From Arcuatula senhousia (taxonomy: Eukaryota > Mollusca > Bivalvia > Mytilida > Mytilidae), in assembly GCA_963971305.1 (NCBI GenBank), contig OZ020317.1, positions 13,410,001 to 13,474,000 of the forward strand: a stretch of 64,000 bases of DNA, read 5' to 3'. Below are positions 44,789 through 56,870 of the stretch, piece after piece; the first letter of the stretch is position 1; each line of letters starts with the position of its first letter. The notes under the pieces are model-generated. The model was not told the DNA's origin, made no database searches, and saw only the letters and a program-made list of their open reading frames with translations. A program made the position numbers and the translations under genes.

Positions 44789-44926
44789 AAGGGGACGACC
44801 ATTTATTTCTGGGGTGGGGTCCAGTCAGAATATTTCATGATGATTTCCAAGTGCTTCCAGGACAGAATATTGATAAACAAAACCTACCAGCCCCCCCCCC
44901 CCTCAGAATCAAATAGTTGTTCCCTT
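44789..44926. mobile_element. 138-bp miniature element with poly-G inner boundary
   Basis: AAGGGGACGACCATTTATTT (left) pairs with the right end, reverse AAGGGAACAACTATTTGATT, about 26 bp with five mismatches. A poly-C run of about a dozen bases lies just inside the right end. Related in design to 10505-10790. Confidence 0.65.
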
Positions 44927-45039
44927 AACACAGCTAGAATTACTGGAAGCTCACAAAAGTCACCGGCCGCTTATACTGGTATATAAATATATATATATTG
45001 GACTACATGTATTTACTACATGCATATTGCAATTAAAAA

Positions 45040-47900
45040 CTTCACCGAGCGCAGCATGATACGACCGCAACATGTCGAACCCTGTACGTTTTAGGCCAAA
45101 TATGGATAGTCAATTGCTCTGAACACATGCTACCCATGGTGGACTGACAAAGTCATTCAACACATGCAGTCATTGGTGGAATTTCCTTCCACGTCATTTC
45201 ACAGGAACTCGTTTTTTTTTTCAAAAGCAGACCAAAAATAAATTACAGTTTAACCAAAATATTACCCCTTTTTCGCCCCTAATTAAGGATAAATGCAACC
45301 TTTAATTTTTGCCCCTAACGACAATAAGAGGGAGGAAAGTGCAAATTTGGCAAAAATAAGGAAAATAACAATAACTCCCACATCAGCAGTCAGATCTTTT
45401 CCGAAATTTCAGGACAGGTAAATCTTAATATGCTGATCACTTTTGATTCTTGCACAATTTTGATATCTGAAACCATTTTGAGCTATTAGCAAAAAAATGC
45501 TATTTACCCCTAAGTTCTATTTTTAGCCATGGTGGCCATGTTTTTTTACCAATCAATAAAAAGCTACGCCGAGCGCAGCCTGATACGACCGCAGCAAGAT
45601 GAACCCTGTACATTGGAGGCCAAATATGGATAGTCTATTGCTTTGGTCACATGCAGCCCATGGTGGACTTACAAAGCTTTTTTACACATGCATCCTATGG
45701 TGGACTTTAAAATGCATATTTGACACATATATATTTACAATAACATTTAATAGAAAAAAATCTTATTTCTATATAAATTCATTGACATTTTTGACACAAT
45801 TTAGCTCCTTTTGGCCCCTTTTTTAAAAAAAGGTTAGGACCACAAACCCTAAATGCAACAAAAAGCTTCCTTCAGTGTATATAATCACCATATTTAAACT
45901 TCATAACAATTGGCTGGCCCACTATACAGCTAAATTTCTTGTGTAAAAACCATTTGCCTTGACCAACTTTTAAAAATGGTGTTTTTTGCCCCTTCTACCC
46001 CTTATATCTCAAAAACAGTAAGATATATTGCAAATCTGATTGAAAAATGCAGGCAGGGATTTTCACAAGGATTCCAATGAAAAAAAAATTTTGAAAATCG
46101 GACCACAAATAAAAAAGTCATTTTTTGGGGTGTGGCCCCTTTTGGACCCCCTGTAGCAATGTAACGGTTCAATATACATCAAAACCATTGACCCATTTTG
46201 TTGACAGAATTTAATGAGGAATTCAATAAAAAAAGAATTTTCAAAATCTATTGAATAATAAACATTCTACAACAGTTTTGTCAATACACCCGTTTTAGCC
46301 CCTTTTGGCCCTTTTTTCCAGAACGGTAAGGGCCACCAACCCCAAATACAATAGGAACCTTCCTGTAGTGGTTATAAACATGATATCAAAACTTCATAAC
46401 AATTGGCTGGCCCAGTACAACTAAATTTTTGGTATAAAATTATTTGCCTTGACAAACTTTAAAAAATGGTGTTTTTGGCCCCTTTGACACCTAATTTCTC
46501 AAAAACCGTAAGAGATATTGCAAATCTGATTGAAAAATGCAGGCAGGGATTTTCACAAGGATTCCAATGAAAAAAGATTTTGAAAATCAGACCACAAATA
46601 AAAAAGTCATTTTTGGGTGTGGCCCCTTTTGGACCCTCTGTAGCAATGTAACGGTTCAATATACATCAAAACCATTGACACATTTTGTTGACAGAATTTA
46701 ATGAGGAATTCAATAAAAAAAGAATTTTCAAAATATATTGAATAATAAACATTCTACAACAGTTTTGTCAATACACCCGTTTTAGCCCCTTTTGGCCCTT
46801 TTTTCCAAAACGGTAAGGGCCACCAACCCCAAATACAATAGGAACCTTCCTCTAGTGGTTACAAACATGATATTAAAATTTCATAACAATTGGTCAATAT
46901 TTACTTTAGTTATTGCACGGAAACCAAATGTCCCCAGACGACGACGACGACGACAAAAATTTTGCGGTCGTATAAAAATCTGATTGATAGAGTTGTAGCA
47001 TATAAGCTATTAAACAACTGTGCCAAGTTAAGATGCAGTTGGTCTTACCATGTCAGACAAGTTAATCTTTGAAATTCAGGGGAAAAGTAATGAAAAATTG
47101 TAAATTTTGTTGTTTTAAGGATAATAACTCCTAAAAGAAATGGTCCTACAACTTTGACCTAAATACATCAAATGTAGATCTTGATGTGCTTAATTTTTGA
47201 GTAATTAGCAAAAAACTGCAATTTACCTCATGTTCTTTTTTTAGCCATGGCAGCCATATTTTTTGACGAATCAAAAATCCAAACGATAGAATTGTAGCAA
47301 CGCTATTAAACAGCTGTGCCAAGTTTGGTTGAAGTTGGATTTATGGTGTCAGACAAGTTAATCGTTGAAATTCAGGGGAAAAGTAATGAAAAATGGTAAA
47401 TTTTGACCCTTTAAGGGCCACAAATCCTAAAAGAAATGGTTCTACAGCTTTGACCTAAATACATGAAATGTAGATCTTGATGTGTTTAATCATATGCAAT
47501 TTGAATTTTTAAAATATTTTGTATAGTTTTAAAGATATAGGGCTAAATAAGTGCAAGATTTTGAAAAAAATCCAGAAAAAGGGCAATAACTCTACATCGG
47601 TTGTTGGATCTTCTTGAAAATTTCTGGGCAGGTTGATCTTGAAGTGCTGATTACTTTTACCCTCTGCCATAATTTTGATATCTGGTACCGTTTTGAGTTA
47701 TTAGCAAAAAACTGCAATTTACCCCCTATGTTCTATTTTTAGCCATGGCGGCCATGTTTTTTTATGAATCAAAAATCCGAACGATAGTTTTGTACACATA
47801 ATGCTACTAAACAACTGTACCAAGTTTGGTTGCAATTGGACTTATGGTGTCGGACAAGTTAACGTTTGAAAAATTGTTAACAGACGACGACGACAGTTTA
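45040..47900 (-). repeat. repeat R, outer copy, split by another R copy
   Basis: Ends at left with CACCGAGCGCAGCATGATAC; the other end is truncated near a (CGA)n tract at 47882-47895. Units contain AGCCATGG(T/C)GGCCATGTTTTT, GAATCAAAAATCCGAACGAT and CCAAGTTTGGTTGCA. Continuity is broken at about 45556 and resumes at about 46978 (CCAATCA ... ATCTGATTGATAG). Confidence 0.6.
45556..46977 (-). repeat. repeat R, inner complete copy
   Basis: Left end AAAGCTACGCCGAGCGCAGC and right end GACGACGACGACGAC followed by a hairpin containing AAAATTTTGCGGTCGTA. ATAAAAA is found at both edges. The body has two roughly 486-bp units (GGTAAGGGCCACCAACCCC near 46326 and 46812, and a diverged one near 45833). Confidence 0.7.
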
Positions 47901-47939
47901 TGTCAGTATCATAAAACCGTCAAGACAAAGCAGGGATTA

Positions 47940-48125
47940 AATAAAACTTGTTTTGGACATCCCTGGACAAAGACAAAACCGGCAGACAAAAAATCATCAC
48001 AACAAAACAAACCACATAACAACATAAAACACACACACATAACAACAAAACTGCATTCAGCAACGTGAACTCAAGTCGAAAGTAAGCAGTTCCTGCTTGC
48101 TATAGCACCCCTGTCGGAGACAGTA
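47940..48125 (-). repeat. dispersed repeat A, copy
   Basis: GCAACGTGAACTCAAGTCGA, AGCAGTTCCTGCTTGCTATA and CACCCCTGTCGG are family words. The ACACAAAC-rich part precedes them. Confidence 0.6.
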
Positions 48126-48159
48126 AAGAAATGAGTTATCTTTCTTAGGCCAGAAAATT

Positions 48160-48440
48160 TTTTTGGCCTCTTTTGGACCCCTTATTTCCAAACGAATAAA
48201 GGCGGACCCCAAAATCAATTCCATCCGTTTTTTAATGGTATGAAATATAAATGTAAAATTTCACATCATTTGGTAAACCAGAACAAAGGTTAGGAACAAA
48301 AAAAAAGGTAGCATTTTTGGTCCTTTTTTGTCCCTTATTTCTAAAGGAAATAAAGGGAGACCCCCAAAATCAATCCTATCCATCCTTTTATAGTAAGGAA
48401 CATTACTGTCAAATTTCAGATCAATCAGATAACAAGAACT
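48160..48440. repeat. two-unit repeat of about 157 bp
   Basis: TTTTGGACCCCTTATTTCCA (about 48173) and TTTTGTCCCTTATTTCTAAA (about 48330) head similar units with CCCAAAATCAAT and ATCCATC blocks. Repeat family otherwise unidentified. Confidence 0.5.
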
Positions 48441-48474
48441 AGTTAGTGAGGGTACTGTACTAAAGTTAACAGAC

Positions 48475-48790
48475 AATGACGTTGTTGGTTTCCGTTTGGT
48501 TGATCTGTTTGTGTTTTGTGTTTCTTTATAAATGCTTTTCTTGTTCGTGTTTGCCAGTTTCTTCATTGCCCATTCAGACTTTTGACACTCGAATGCTCCA
48601 TTGGTTCCTTTTTGATTCTTCCAACAAAACCAAAGAATAGTTTTCAATTGTGTGTGTTTTTTATGTTGTCTGGTTTTTTTTTTCTGCTATTTGTTTGTGT
48701 AGACTGATTTTGTCGTTCTTCTTTAAGACCTTCGACATTCAAATGCCCCTGCCATTGGTTTCTTTCTGCTTCTTTGAATTCTTTCACACA
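48475..48790 (+). repeat. dispersed repeat A, copy
   Basis: GTGTTTGCCAGTTTCTTCAT, CAGACTTTTGACACTCGAAT and CATTGGTTCCTTTTTGATTC, with a second partial iteration (CTTCGACATTCAAATGCC). Confidence 0.6.
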
Positions 48791-49674
48791 TAGTTTCATC
48801 AAAATCCCTTAGGTAGTTTAGTAGGAGTTGAACTTGCAACATATGTGGACAGACAGACACATGTAGACAGGTTGATTTCTATATACATGAATCCCTAAAC
48901 TGTTTTGCTTGGTATAAAATACTTATGCATAGAACATTAACATATTTTTATTTATTACTGTTTTATTCCCTCATTTTTAGATTTAATATAAAATGTAAAC
49001 AATAACATCAATCATGCAACATGGAATTTGATGAACAATGACAATTGAAGTCCAAGTGACTAAGAATGCTAAACACTAAACATTATTGAAATTTGAATAA
49101 GTGTAAGTATAAATTATCATTGAGTCTGCTCCGAATAAAATTAAAAGTACTATGCATTAGTACAGTAGAAACAAAGTACAATGTATTTAAGACATCATTA
49201 TAAAATGGACAAACAAATTGTACAAACTTCAACATTTAACAAACTTTATCTCCCAGTTCGACTTTGTAGCAAAATTCTTAAGAATCCACAAGTAAAAATC
49301 AGTTCTGCATATATATATAAGACTACTCTGGTGTTGTACCCAAGAGGTAGGCCAAGGACGGTCCAAAGCCCGGCTAAAAACCGAGGAGGTTTGTGCATGG
49401 GGCTAGCAACCTCATTACGGAAAAAAAACTTAGGCTACAGAAACTGAAGCCCTTTGCCCCACAAGGGGACAACAGGATTAGTGCAGTGGTGTTGTACCCA
49501 AGAACATAAAAATTCAAGCCAAAATCAGGCAGGTGAAACCCTAGTTCCATGATGTCTACATCCTACTCCAACAACACTGAAGGTTAGACGGCATGCTATT
49601 TTTGGACTTGTTGCCATCCTAACAAAGCATGCAAAGTAGGAGACCTCTTATATCATAAGAGTAGTCTGCATCCC
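48791..49674. other. non-coding stretch with a short direct repeat
   Basis: GGTGTTGTACCCAAGA occurs at 49331 and 49488 around a GC-richer block (CGGTCCAAAGCCCGGC). A degraded element is likely but none is identified. A GACAGACAGACACATGTAGA tract lies near 48850. Confidence 0.4.
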
Positions 49675-50247
49675 TTTTTAGCTCACCTGGCCAAAGGCCA
49701 TGTGAGCTATTGCCATCACTTGGCGTCCGTCGTCGTCGTCGTCGTCCGTCGTCGTCGTTAACTTTTCTTCAAACTTCTTCTCCTCTGAAACGGCTGCACA
49801 GATTCAAACCAAATTTGGTCTGGTGGTACTTTAGGGTATCCCCCACAGAACTGATGTGGGGATTTTTGATTCGTCGAAAAACATGGACGCCGTTGCTAAA
49901 AATAGACCAGGGGGGTCAGACTACTGTTTTTGGCTTGTATATCAAAAAGTTTAAGAGATAGATGAAATCTGATGCCACGCTACTGCTTCAGCATCAAAAG
50001 CTCTACAAAAATCTCCAATGAGTCGAAGTTGTCAGATGACCCCTTAAGGGAGTTACGACCCCTTAAAGGTGAAAAATAGCATTTTTTCATGTTTTTGGCC
50101 TATAGAATGAAAACTATTGCAGATAGAGAGAAGCTGTTGCTTGCTTAAATGTTCAGCTCATTTAGCACTACAAAAGTCTCCATAAGGTCAAAGTTGTCAG
50201 ATGACCCATTGTAGGGGTTACGGCCCCTTAAAGGCAAAAAATAGTTG

Positions 50248-50302
50248 TTTTTATACGACCGCAAAATTTTTGCGATCGTATTATGTTATGGCGATGTCGT
50301 TG

Positions 50303-50334
<32 letters not shown>

Positions 50335-52303
50335 GTCTGTAGACACTTTGGTTTCCGTGCGATAACTTGAGTTGTGGTTGACCAATTGTTATAAAATTTT
50401 GATATGATGTTTATAACCACTAAAGGAAGGTTGGTATTGCATTTGGGGTTTCTGGCCCCTACCGTTTAAGAAAAAAGGGCCAAAAGGGGCAAAAATGGGT
50501 ATATTGACAAAACGTCTGTAGAATGTTTAATTTTCATCCGATTTTGATCACTCTTTTTTTATTGTATTCCTCAATAAATTCTGTCAACAAAAAGTATCAA
50601 CGGCTTTGATTTATCTTGTACCGTTACATTGCTACTGGGGGTCAAAAAGGGGCCACACCCAAAAAATTGACTTTTTTATTTGTTGTCTGATTTTCAAAAT
50701 CTTTTTTTCATTGGAATCCTTGTGAAAATCCATGCCTGCGTTTTTCAATCAGATTTGCAATATCTCTTACCGTTTTTGAGAATTTAGGGGTCAAAGGGGC
50801 CAAAAACGCCATTTTTAAAAGTTTGTCATTTAAACCAAAAATTAAGTTGTAGTGGGCCTGCCAATTGTTATGAAGTTTTAATATGATGATTATATCCACT
50901 AAAGGAATGTTGGTTTTGTATTTGGGGTTTGTGGCCCCTTCTGTTTTAGAAAAAGGAGCCAAAAAGGGCTAAAACGGGTGCATTGATAAACCTGTTGTAT
51001 AGAATGTTTATCGTTCATTCGATTTTGAAAATTCTTTTTTTATTGAATTCATCATTAAATTCTATCTACTTAATGTGTCAATGATTTTGATATGTATTTC
51101 ACCATTACATTGCTACAGGGCCATAAAATCAACTTTTTTATTTGTGGTCCGATTTTCAAAATCTTTTTTTCATTGGATTCCTTGTGAATATTTCTGCCTT
51201 ATTTATTAATCGGATTTGCAATATTTTTACTGTTTTTGAGAAATAAGGGGTCAAAGGGCCAAAATTGTAAATTAATACATGTATATAAATAAGGCTTTTT
51301 GTATTAGATGTTGATGTAAATATAAATGTGTCAAAAATGCCTTTTTAGCACACCTGACCCGAAGGGTCATGTGAGCTATTGTCATCACTTGGCGTCCGTA
51401 CGTCGTCCGTAAACTTTTTAAAACGTTAACTCCTCTGACACCATAAGTCCAATTGCAACCAAACTTGGTATGGTTGTTTATTAGCATTTGGTGCTTAGAA
51501 ATGATGTGGGGATTTTTGATTCGTCGTAAAACATGGCCACCATGGCTAAAAATAGAACATAGGGGTAAAATGCAGTTTTTTGTGGATTTTTTGCAAATTT
51601 TGCACCTGTTTAGCTCAATATCTTGAAAACTATACAAGATATTTGAGAAATTTAAATTGCATATTGTTAAGCGCATCAAGATCTACAAAATATGTATCAG
51701 GGTCAACGTTGTAGGACCTTTCCTTTGAGGAGTTATTGCCCTTGGAATGTCAAAATTGAGCATTTTAACTGCATTTCCTCATTATATTGAAAATGTTAAC
51801 TCCTCTGACACTTTATGTCCAATCGGAACCAAACTTGGTATTATTATTTATTATTATTAGGTGTATAGAACTGATGTGGGGATTTTTGATTGGTTGTAAA
51901 ACATGGCCGCTGTGGCTAAAAATAGAACATTAGGTTAAACTGCATTTTTTTGCAAATAACTCAAAAAGGGTGACAGATTTTTAGATTTTGATTGAGAACA
52001 AAAGTGATCAGCACCTTCAGATCCACCATATTGTCAGATGACCCTCTTATTAATCTTATGACTCTTTCAACGTTAAATAGATTTTGCCTAATAACCTTTA
52101 CTTCAGGCACATATTTCAGGTGAGCGATTCAGGCTCCTGGGAGCCTCTTGTTAAGTCCACCACAGGATGCATGTGTCAAAAAACTTTGTAAGTCCACCAT
52201 GGGCTTCATGTGACCAAAGCAATGGACTATCCATATTGGGCCTCCAACGTACAGGGTTCAACTTGTTGCGGTCGTATCATGCTGCGCTCGGCGTAGCTTT
52301 TTA
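50248..52303 (+). repeat. repeat R inserted in repeat B
   Basis: 5' hairpin TACGACCGCAAAATTTTTGC / GATCGTA, then a (GTC)n tract. Body units with TTTGGGGTTTCTGGCCCCTA. 3' end CATGCTGCGCTCGGCGTAGC followed by TTTTT. TTTTT at both borders and the host words AAATAGT and GGCCTATAGAATG show the insertion point. It is itself split at 51342-52152. Confidence 0.75.
51342..52152 (+). repeat. repeat B copy inserted in repeat R
   Basis: CACACCTGACCCGAAGGGTC hairpin at left, GGCGTCCGTACGTCGTCCG, body with AACCAAACTTGGTATGG, and GGTGAGCGATTCAGGCTCCT with GAGCCTCTTGTT at right. Its subtype matches the 61.9-64 kb array rather than the surrounding outer B copy. Confidence 0.75.
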
Positions 52304-52907
52304 TTGGCCTATAGAATGAAAACTATTGCAGATAGAGAAAAGCTGTTGCTTGCTTAAATGTTCAGCTCATTTAGCTCTACAAAAGTCTCCATAGGGTCAA
52401 AGTTGTCAGATGACCCCTTATAGGGGTTATGGCCCCTTAAAGGCAAAAATAGAGTTTTTGGCCTATAGAATGAAAACTATTGCAGATAGAGAAAAGCTGT
52501 TGCTTGCTTAAATGTTCAGCTCATTTAGCTCTACACAAGTCTCCATATGGTCAAAGTTGTCAGATGACCCCTTATAGGGGTTACAGCCCCTTAAAGGCAA
52601 GAAATAGTGTTTTTGGCCTATGGAATGAAAACTATTGCAGATAGAGAAAAGTTGTTGCTTGCTTAAATGTTCAGCTTAATAAGCTCTACAAAAGTCTTTT
52701 AGGGTTGAAGTTGTCAGTTGGCCCCTTTAAGGGGTTATGGCCCTTTAAAGGTGAAAAAAATTATTTTTTGCTTTGGAATGAAAACTATTGCAGATAGAGA
52801 AAAGCTTTTTATTGCTTAAACATTCAGCTCATTTAGCTATACAAAAGTCTTCAAAGGGTTGACATTAAGACCAGGTGAGCGATTCAGGCTCCTGGGAGCC
52901 TCTTGTT

Positions 52908-53654
52908 TCTAATGTGATCATTAATTTATGAGAGAGAACAAAGTCTCTGAACATTGAATACCGTAGTCAATGAATACTATGAGCGAGCTCACATACCCAC
53001 ATATTTCATATAGAACTCCATACATGTGCCATTTTTTATAGATGAATCATAGTATACTAGTATTGGAAAAATCTTGTCTTAGGTGGCAATGAAATCTTTT
53101 AAGCACATCTCGATACATGATGTACTTCCTCTGTGTAAAGTTTCACCATCAAAATCAGTCAAGCAGAAATTATAAACTTTTTATGATATCATTAGATATG
53201 TAAGAACGAGTTGCGGGATATGTGAACAGATTGCATGGATTGACAATGGAGAGAAACAGACAGGGTGATTCATACACATAAAATGTATTTGCACCCCAAA
53301 ACATATAGAATAGTTCTTGCAAGGATTGTACTTTGAATATATTAATATATTTATGCTGAAAAAAAGAGGATTCAACTCAATTAAAATTGTAAGAGAAGAC
53401 TTTCAGATGACAGAGTCAAAATTTTAAGTCAAATCTAGAAAAAATATATATACATGTTATTGTACAGGTAATCATTTTAAATGAAAACTTATGTAAACCA
53501 GACATACATTTGTAATAGAATCCTATGCATATATACCATGTATACCTTTTAGATAGTCTGGTGGTTTTCTGCCTCTCACAGGTCCGAATGTCAGATAGAA
53601 GTTAGCAGTAATATAAACTAGAATGGTGGTCTTCCATGGAAGACGTATGTTGCC
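52908..53654. other. AT-rich non-coding stretch
   Basis: No gene or repeat pairing supported. Confidence 0.45.
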
Positions 53655-54120
53655 TGCGAGTTAAAATATTCGGTAAACAGGAAGTAGATGATACGGAAAT
53701 GAGTAATCGCTTTACACCATATAGTACCATAGGAGGAAGCCAGATACCAAATATCAAGAGGTTTTGACTTGTGGGGCTCCTCATGGGGGGGGGAACCAGG
53801 AATCAAGTAATCAGCATTTTTTTGCCAGTGTAATCAAATAATCATATATTTTTTAGAAATGTAATCAAAAACTGTTTCCCAATGGGAATCAAGTAATCAA
53901 AAAATCAAACCTTGGTAATCAAATAATCATTAAATATTTGCTCTTGTAATCAAGTAATCACCTTTAAAATGGCCTGGGAATCATGTAATCAAAAACCCCA
54001 TGAGAAGGCAAACTTGTCACAGTTTCCCGGAAAACTGCAACAGAAATTTTTGTGATGCCACAGGACACAGGACGACTCAAGTCGACGGATGGTGCCAAAG
54101 TAACCCCTTTATGTCGCTTC
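53655..54120 (+). repeat. repeat N, single unit, split
   Basis: AAATATTCGGTAAACAGGAA, CACCATATAGTACCATAGGA and, after an insertion, GGAAAACTGCAACAGAAATT: one unit of the 8740-9275 family. Confidence 0.6.
53777..54003. mobile_element. 227-bp insertion of GTAATCAA iterations
   Basis: Bounded by CTCATGGGGGGGG at left and CCCCATGAG at right. The interior has about eight degenerate GTAATCAARTAATCA iterations. It interrupts repeat N. Likely a miniature element, since the ends are inverted. Confidence 0.55.
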
Positions 54121-55124
54121 TGCAGGCAACATAAAAATAATGTGTTATTAGACAATTTCTTTTTGTCCTGCAAATCTTGAATGATGGAACTGAATGTCCT
54201 TCCTATATTATCAAACTGAAGTGTGCTGCAAGTGTGTAGCAAACGTGCGGTGGACAATTTGCTTACCACAACAGTTTACAGGTTGTTTGCCATAAGTTTC
54301 AATTATCTAGTGAACATTGAAGGATTTTTCTGGTGAATTTGCAGCAAGTTTACCAAAACTTTTATGATTACGAGAAGATTGCTAAAACATCTTTAATGTT
54401 CACCGAAAGATTGCCACAAACTCTAATAGTAAGAAATAGTCACCAGAAGCTTGCCAGAATGTTTCAATGAGAAAATATTGAAGAAAGAGCTCACCGTAAA
54501 ATTAAACCATACATGTATTAATAATTGCATTTGCCAAAAGTTCACCAGAAAATTGAATCTGATTGGTTCTTGTTGATTTTCCACAATTATATTTGAAGAA
54601 AGGGGTCATGCTATTGCATTTGTTTTGAACATTATGTGGAAGTTATAATTGTGTAGAATTATGGATTATGTTCAGTTATAATAATAATTGTTGGATGTTT
54701 TGACTTCTTATTATTAAAATGAACAGATTATATACATGTACTTCTAAGTAATGAAACATACATGACAATTACTAAAAATTATTAATTGAAAAGTGACATA
54801 TTTGTATACACAAAACAGCTACAAAATATCATGTAGGCAACGTATTATTAGGATTTATTGAACAGCTAAATCATAGTTAGTTTTGATTATTACATAGATG
54901 CATATGAAATACCGATTTTTCCAAGTGAAATAAAATCTGGTAAATTCACAATGTGAAATAACAAAAATATTTTCACTCTTGCGTCCTTTACGGTCAAACT
55001 CAATTATGACGTCGTGAATTGTATTGCGTTGTCGGCATGACTCCTGCGGTCTAAATTCATACGCCATTCAAATAAATTTATTAAAAACTATATATTAGCG
55101 GCATTTTATCTATGTAATAAATAC
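54121..55124. other. AT-rich non-coding stretch
   Basis: Loose repetition of TTGCCA/TCACC words near 54270-54560 (GCTTGCCAGAATG, GATTGCCACAAAC). No gene supported. Confidence 0.4.
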
Positions 55125-55289
55125 GATAATCAATTAGGTCTCATGAATAACCAAAATATGATCACTCGTGCGGGAACGCACTGAGATTTAACTCGTGCGC
55201 GGAACAAGTTCCGCGTACTCGTATAAATCTGTGTGCGTTCACCGACTCGTGATCATATTTTGGTTATTCACTCGACCCAATTAATTATC
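55125..55289. mobile_element. 165-bp fold-back element
   Basis: GATAATCAATTAGGTCTCAT and AATAACCAAAATATGATCAC at left pair with the reverse complement at right (GATAATTAATTGGGTCGAGT, AATAACCAAAATATGATCAC). The centre GCGCGGAACAAGTTCCGCG continues the pairing to a tight turn. The whole element is close to one long palindrome. Confidence 0.75.
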
Positions 55290-55854
55290 CTATAAGCATG
55301 CAGCTTTAAGATTACATGTATATCTATTGTCAAATATAATTTGACTCATTATTTTCTTTATATTTGCAAGTTCATCCACTACGTATTTTTATTATTGCTC
55401 TTTCCCATATAATTTTATTTATCATATAGTCTTTCATATCATGCATATAGCAATAAGAAGCATTAAAAATTGTGAAAATTTAATTTAGATTATAACCATC
55501 TTTTTCATCCAATCAGATTCTGATAAGCGATTCATTAAGTCGTCTACCATGTCTACTTATTCATTAAGAATTTTGTTTTGTAGTTGTGGACAGCAAGTAC
55601 ATTGATGGTTTTCATTGGATCATAGTCAAAATAAAAGATGACACTAAAACAATTTAATGACAATGTCAAAAGATGTTGCATTGACATCAGCAGGTGCCCT
55701 TTTAAATAAACACAAGGAAAGTGACATCTGAAGCGTCCAATCTCGTCAAATTAGCCTTTTTTACATTTTCTTTTAAAAACCCCCATCAAAATGCGAAAAC
55801 TAGCTTGTGAAGCATATTTTAGGCTTTTCTGGTTTTTATTTTAAAGAAAAACAC
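55290..55854. other. AT-rich flank of the hAT element
   Basis: No gene seen. Confidence 0.45.
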
Positions 55855-55859
55855 CTGAC

Positions 55860-55874
55860 CAGGGCCGTAAATTG
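55860..55874 (+). repeat. hAT left terminal inverted repeat
   Basis: CAGGGCCGTAAATTG, identical to the right end in reverse. Confidence 0.9.
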
Positions 55875-56428
55875 TATGTAGGCATGTAGGCAACTGCCTC
55901 CTATTGCAAACTGGCAAAATTTTTTTTTTTACCAAAAATAAAATAAAATGAACTAAAAAAGTAAATAAGAGAAAGAGACAGAAAGGAAAAGACCAAATAA
56001 AAACAAATCATACATGTAGTTACAAATATCATTATTGTATTATTTATATTCTATTAGTATCCCCGTCTATTACATTGTCTGAATGTTGCTTTATATTCTT
56101 AAGGATATATTGAGGTTTAATATTTAAATACGCGTTACGTACGGCTTGAACGATAAAAGATGAAAGAACAATGAACTATCCGGCGATTGTTTGTTGGAAG
56201 TTGATTTTGATTGATGTAAATCTCAGAGCACGGACTTTCCGCGGAACAAAGAAAATAGATAAATCAGACCACTTTGAAAGTACTAGTATATGAGATGATG
56301 TCATGAGTTGGTCTTCCATTCATTCGTATGCGGGCATCCTTGGGTGCATGAGCATGGGAATTTCACCTATAGTTGTCGTCATTTGAACTGCTTAGTAATC
56401 ATTTATTAATACCATTGTTTGCAATAAT

Positions 56429-56870
56429 GTAAGTATACGTAAAAAGGAAACCATATCTAATAGAAATATTAAATAGACATGCATGAATATTTGATAAAAA
56501 ACGCAGATCCTATTGATGACCCCGCCTTTCCAAGTCTGCAAATCATTTTAGTTTTAGCACCTCCGCTCGGGAGAAGATTAAAAAGTAATTGGATTTCTTC
56601 TTGTGGTTCCATGTGTCCTACTGTAACCAATATTAATATTTAGTCGAAATTTTCTTTGTCATCTACACAGAGTGACCCAATTTGCTGGTCTCTCCCCGAA
56701 AACTAAAAACATTTTTATTAGATATCGAATTAATTTGGTGTAAGCGTGTAGTAGTTATTATTATTTGTATTCATTTGAATGTCTGGTTATTCCAGTCGTT
56801 GTATTCCATTACTAAGATCAAAGATATGTCAAAAACAGTGTACGAATGCGTAACATGATTTTTTTTTCAG
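56429..56870 (+). other. predicted intron splitting the transposase start codon
   Basis: Donor AT|GTAAGTATACG at 56429 and acceptor TTTTTTTTCAG|GTCGAAACGC ending at 56870 are both near consensus. Joining AT (56427-56428) to G (56871) makes ATG in frame with the transposase. 442 bp long; not confirmed by transcript data. Confidence 0.6.

Larger units (their letters stand above)
49675..52907 (+). repeat. repeat B, outer copy of a three-level nest
   Basis: 5' hairpin GCTCACCTGGCCAAAGGCCA, then (CGT)n and GTCGTTAACTTTTCTTC. 3' end CCAGGTGAGCGATTCAGGCT and CCTGGGAGCCTCTTGTT. The core has about 154-bp units (TTTTTGGCCTATAGAATG near 50095, 52300, 52455, 52610). It is split at 50248-52303 by repeat R. 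Confidence 0.8.
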
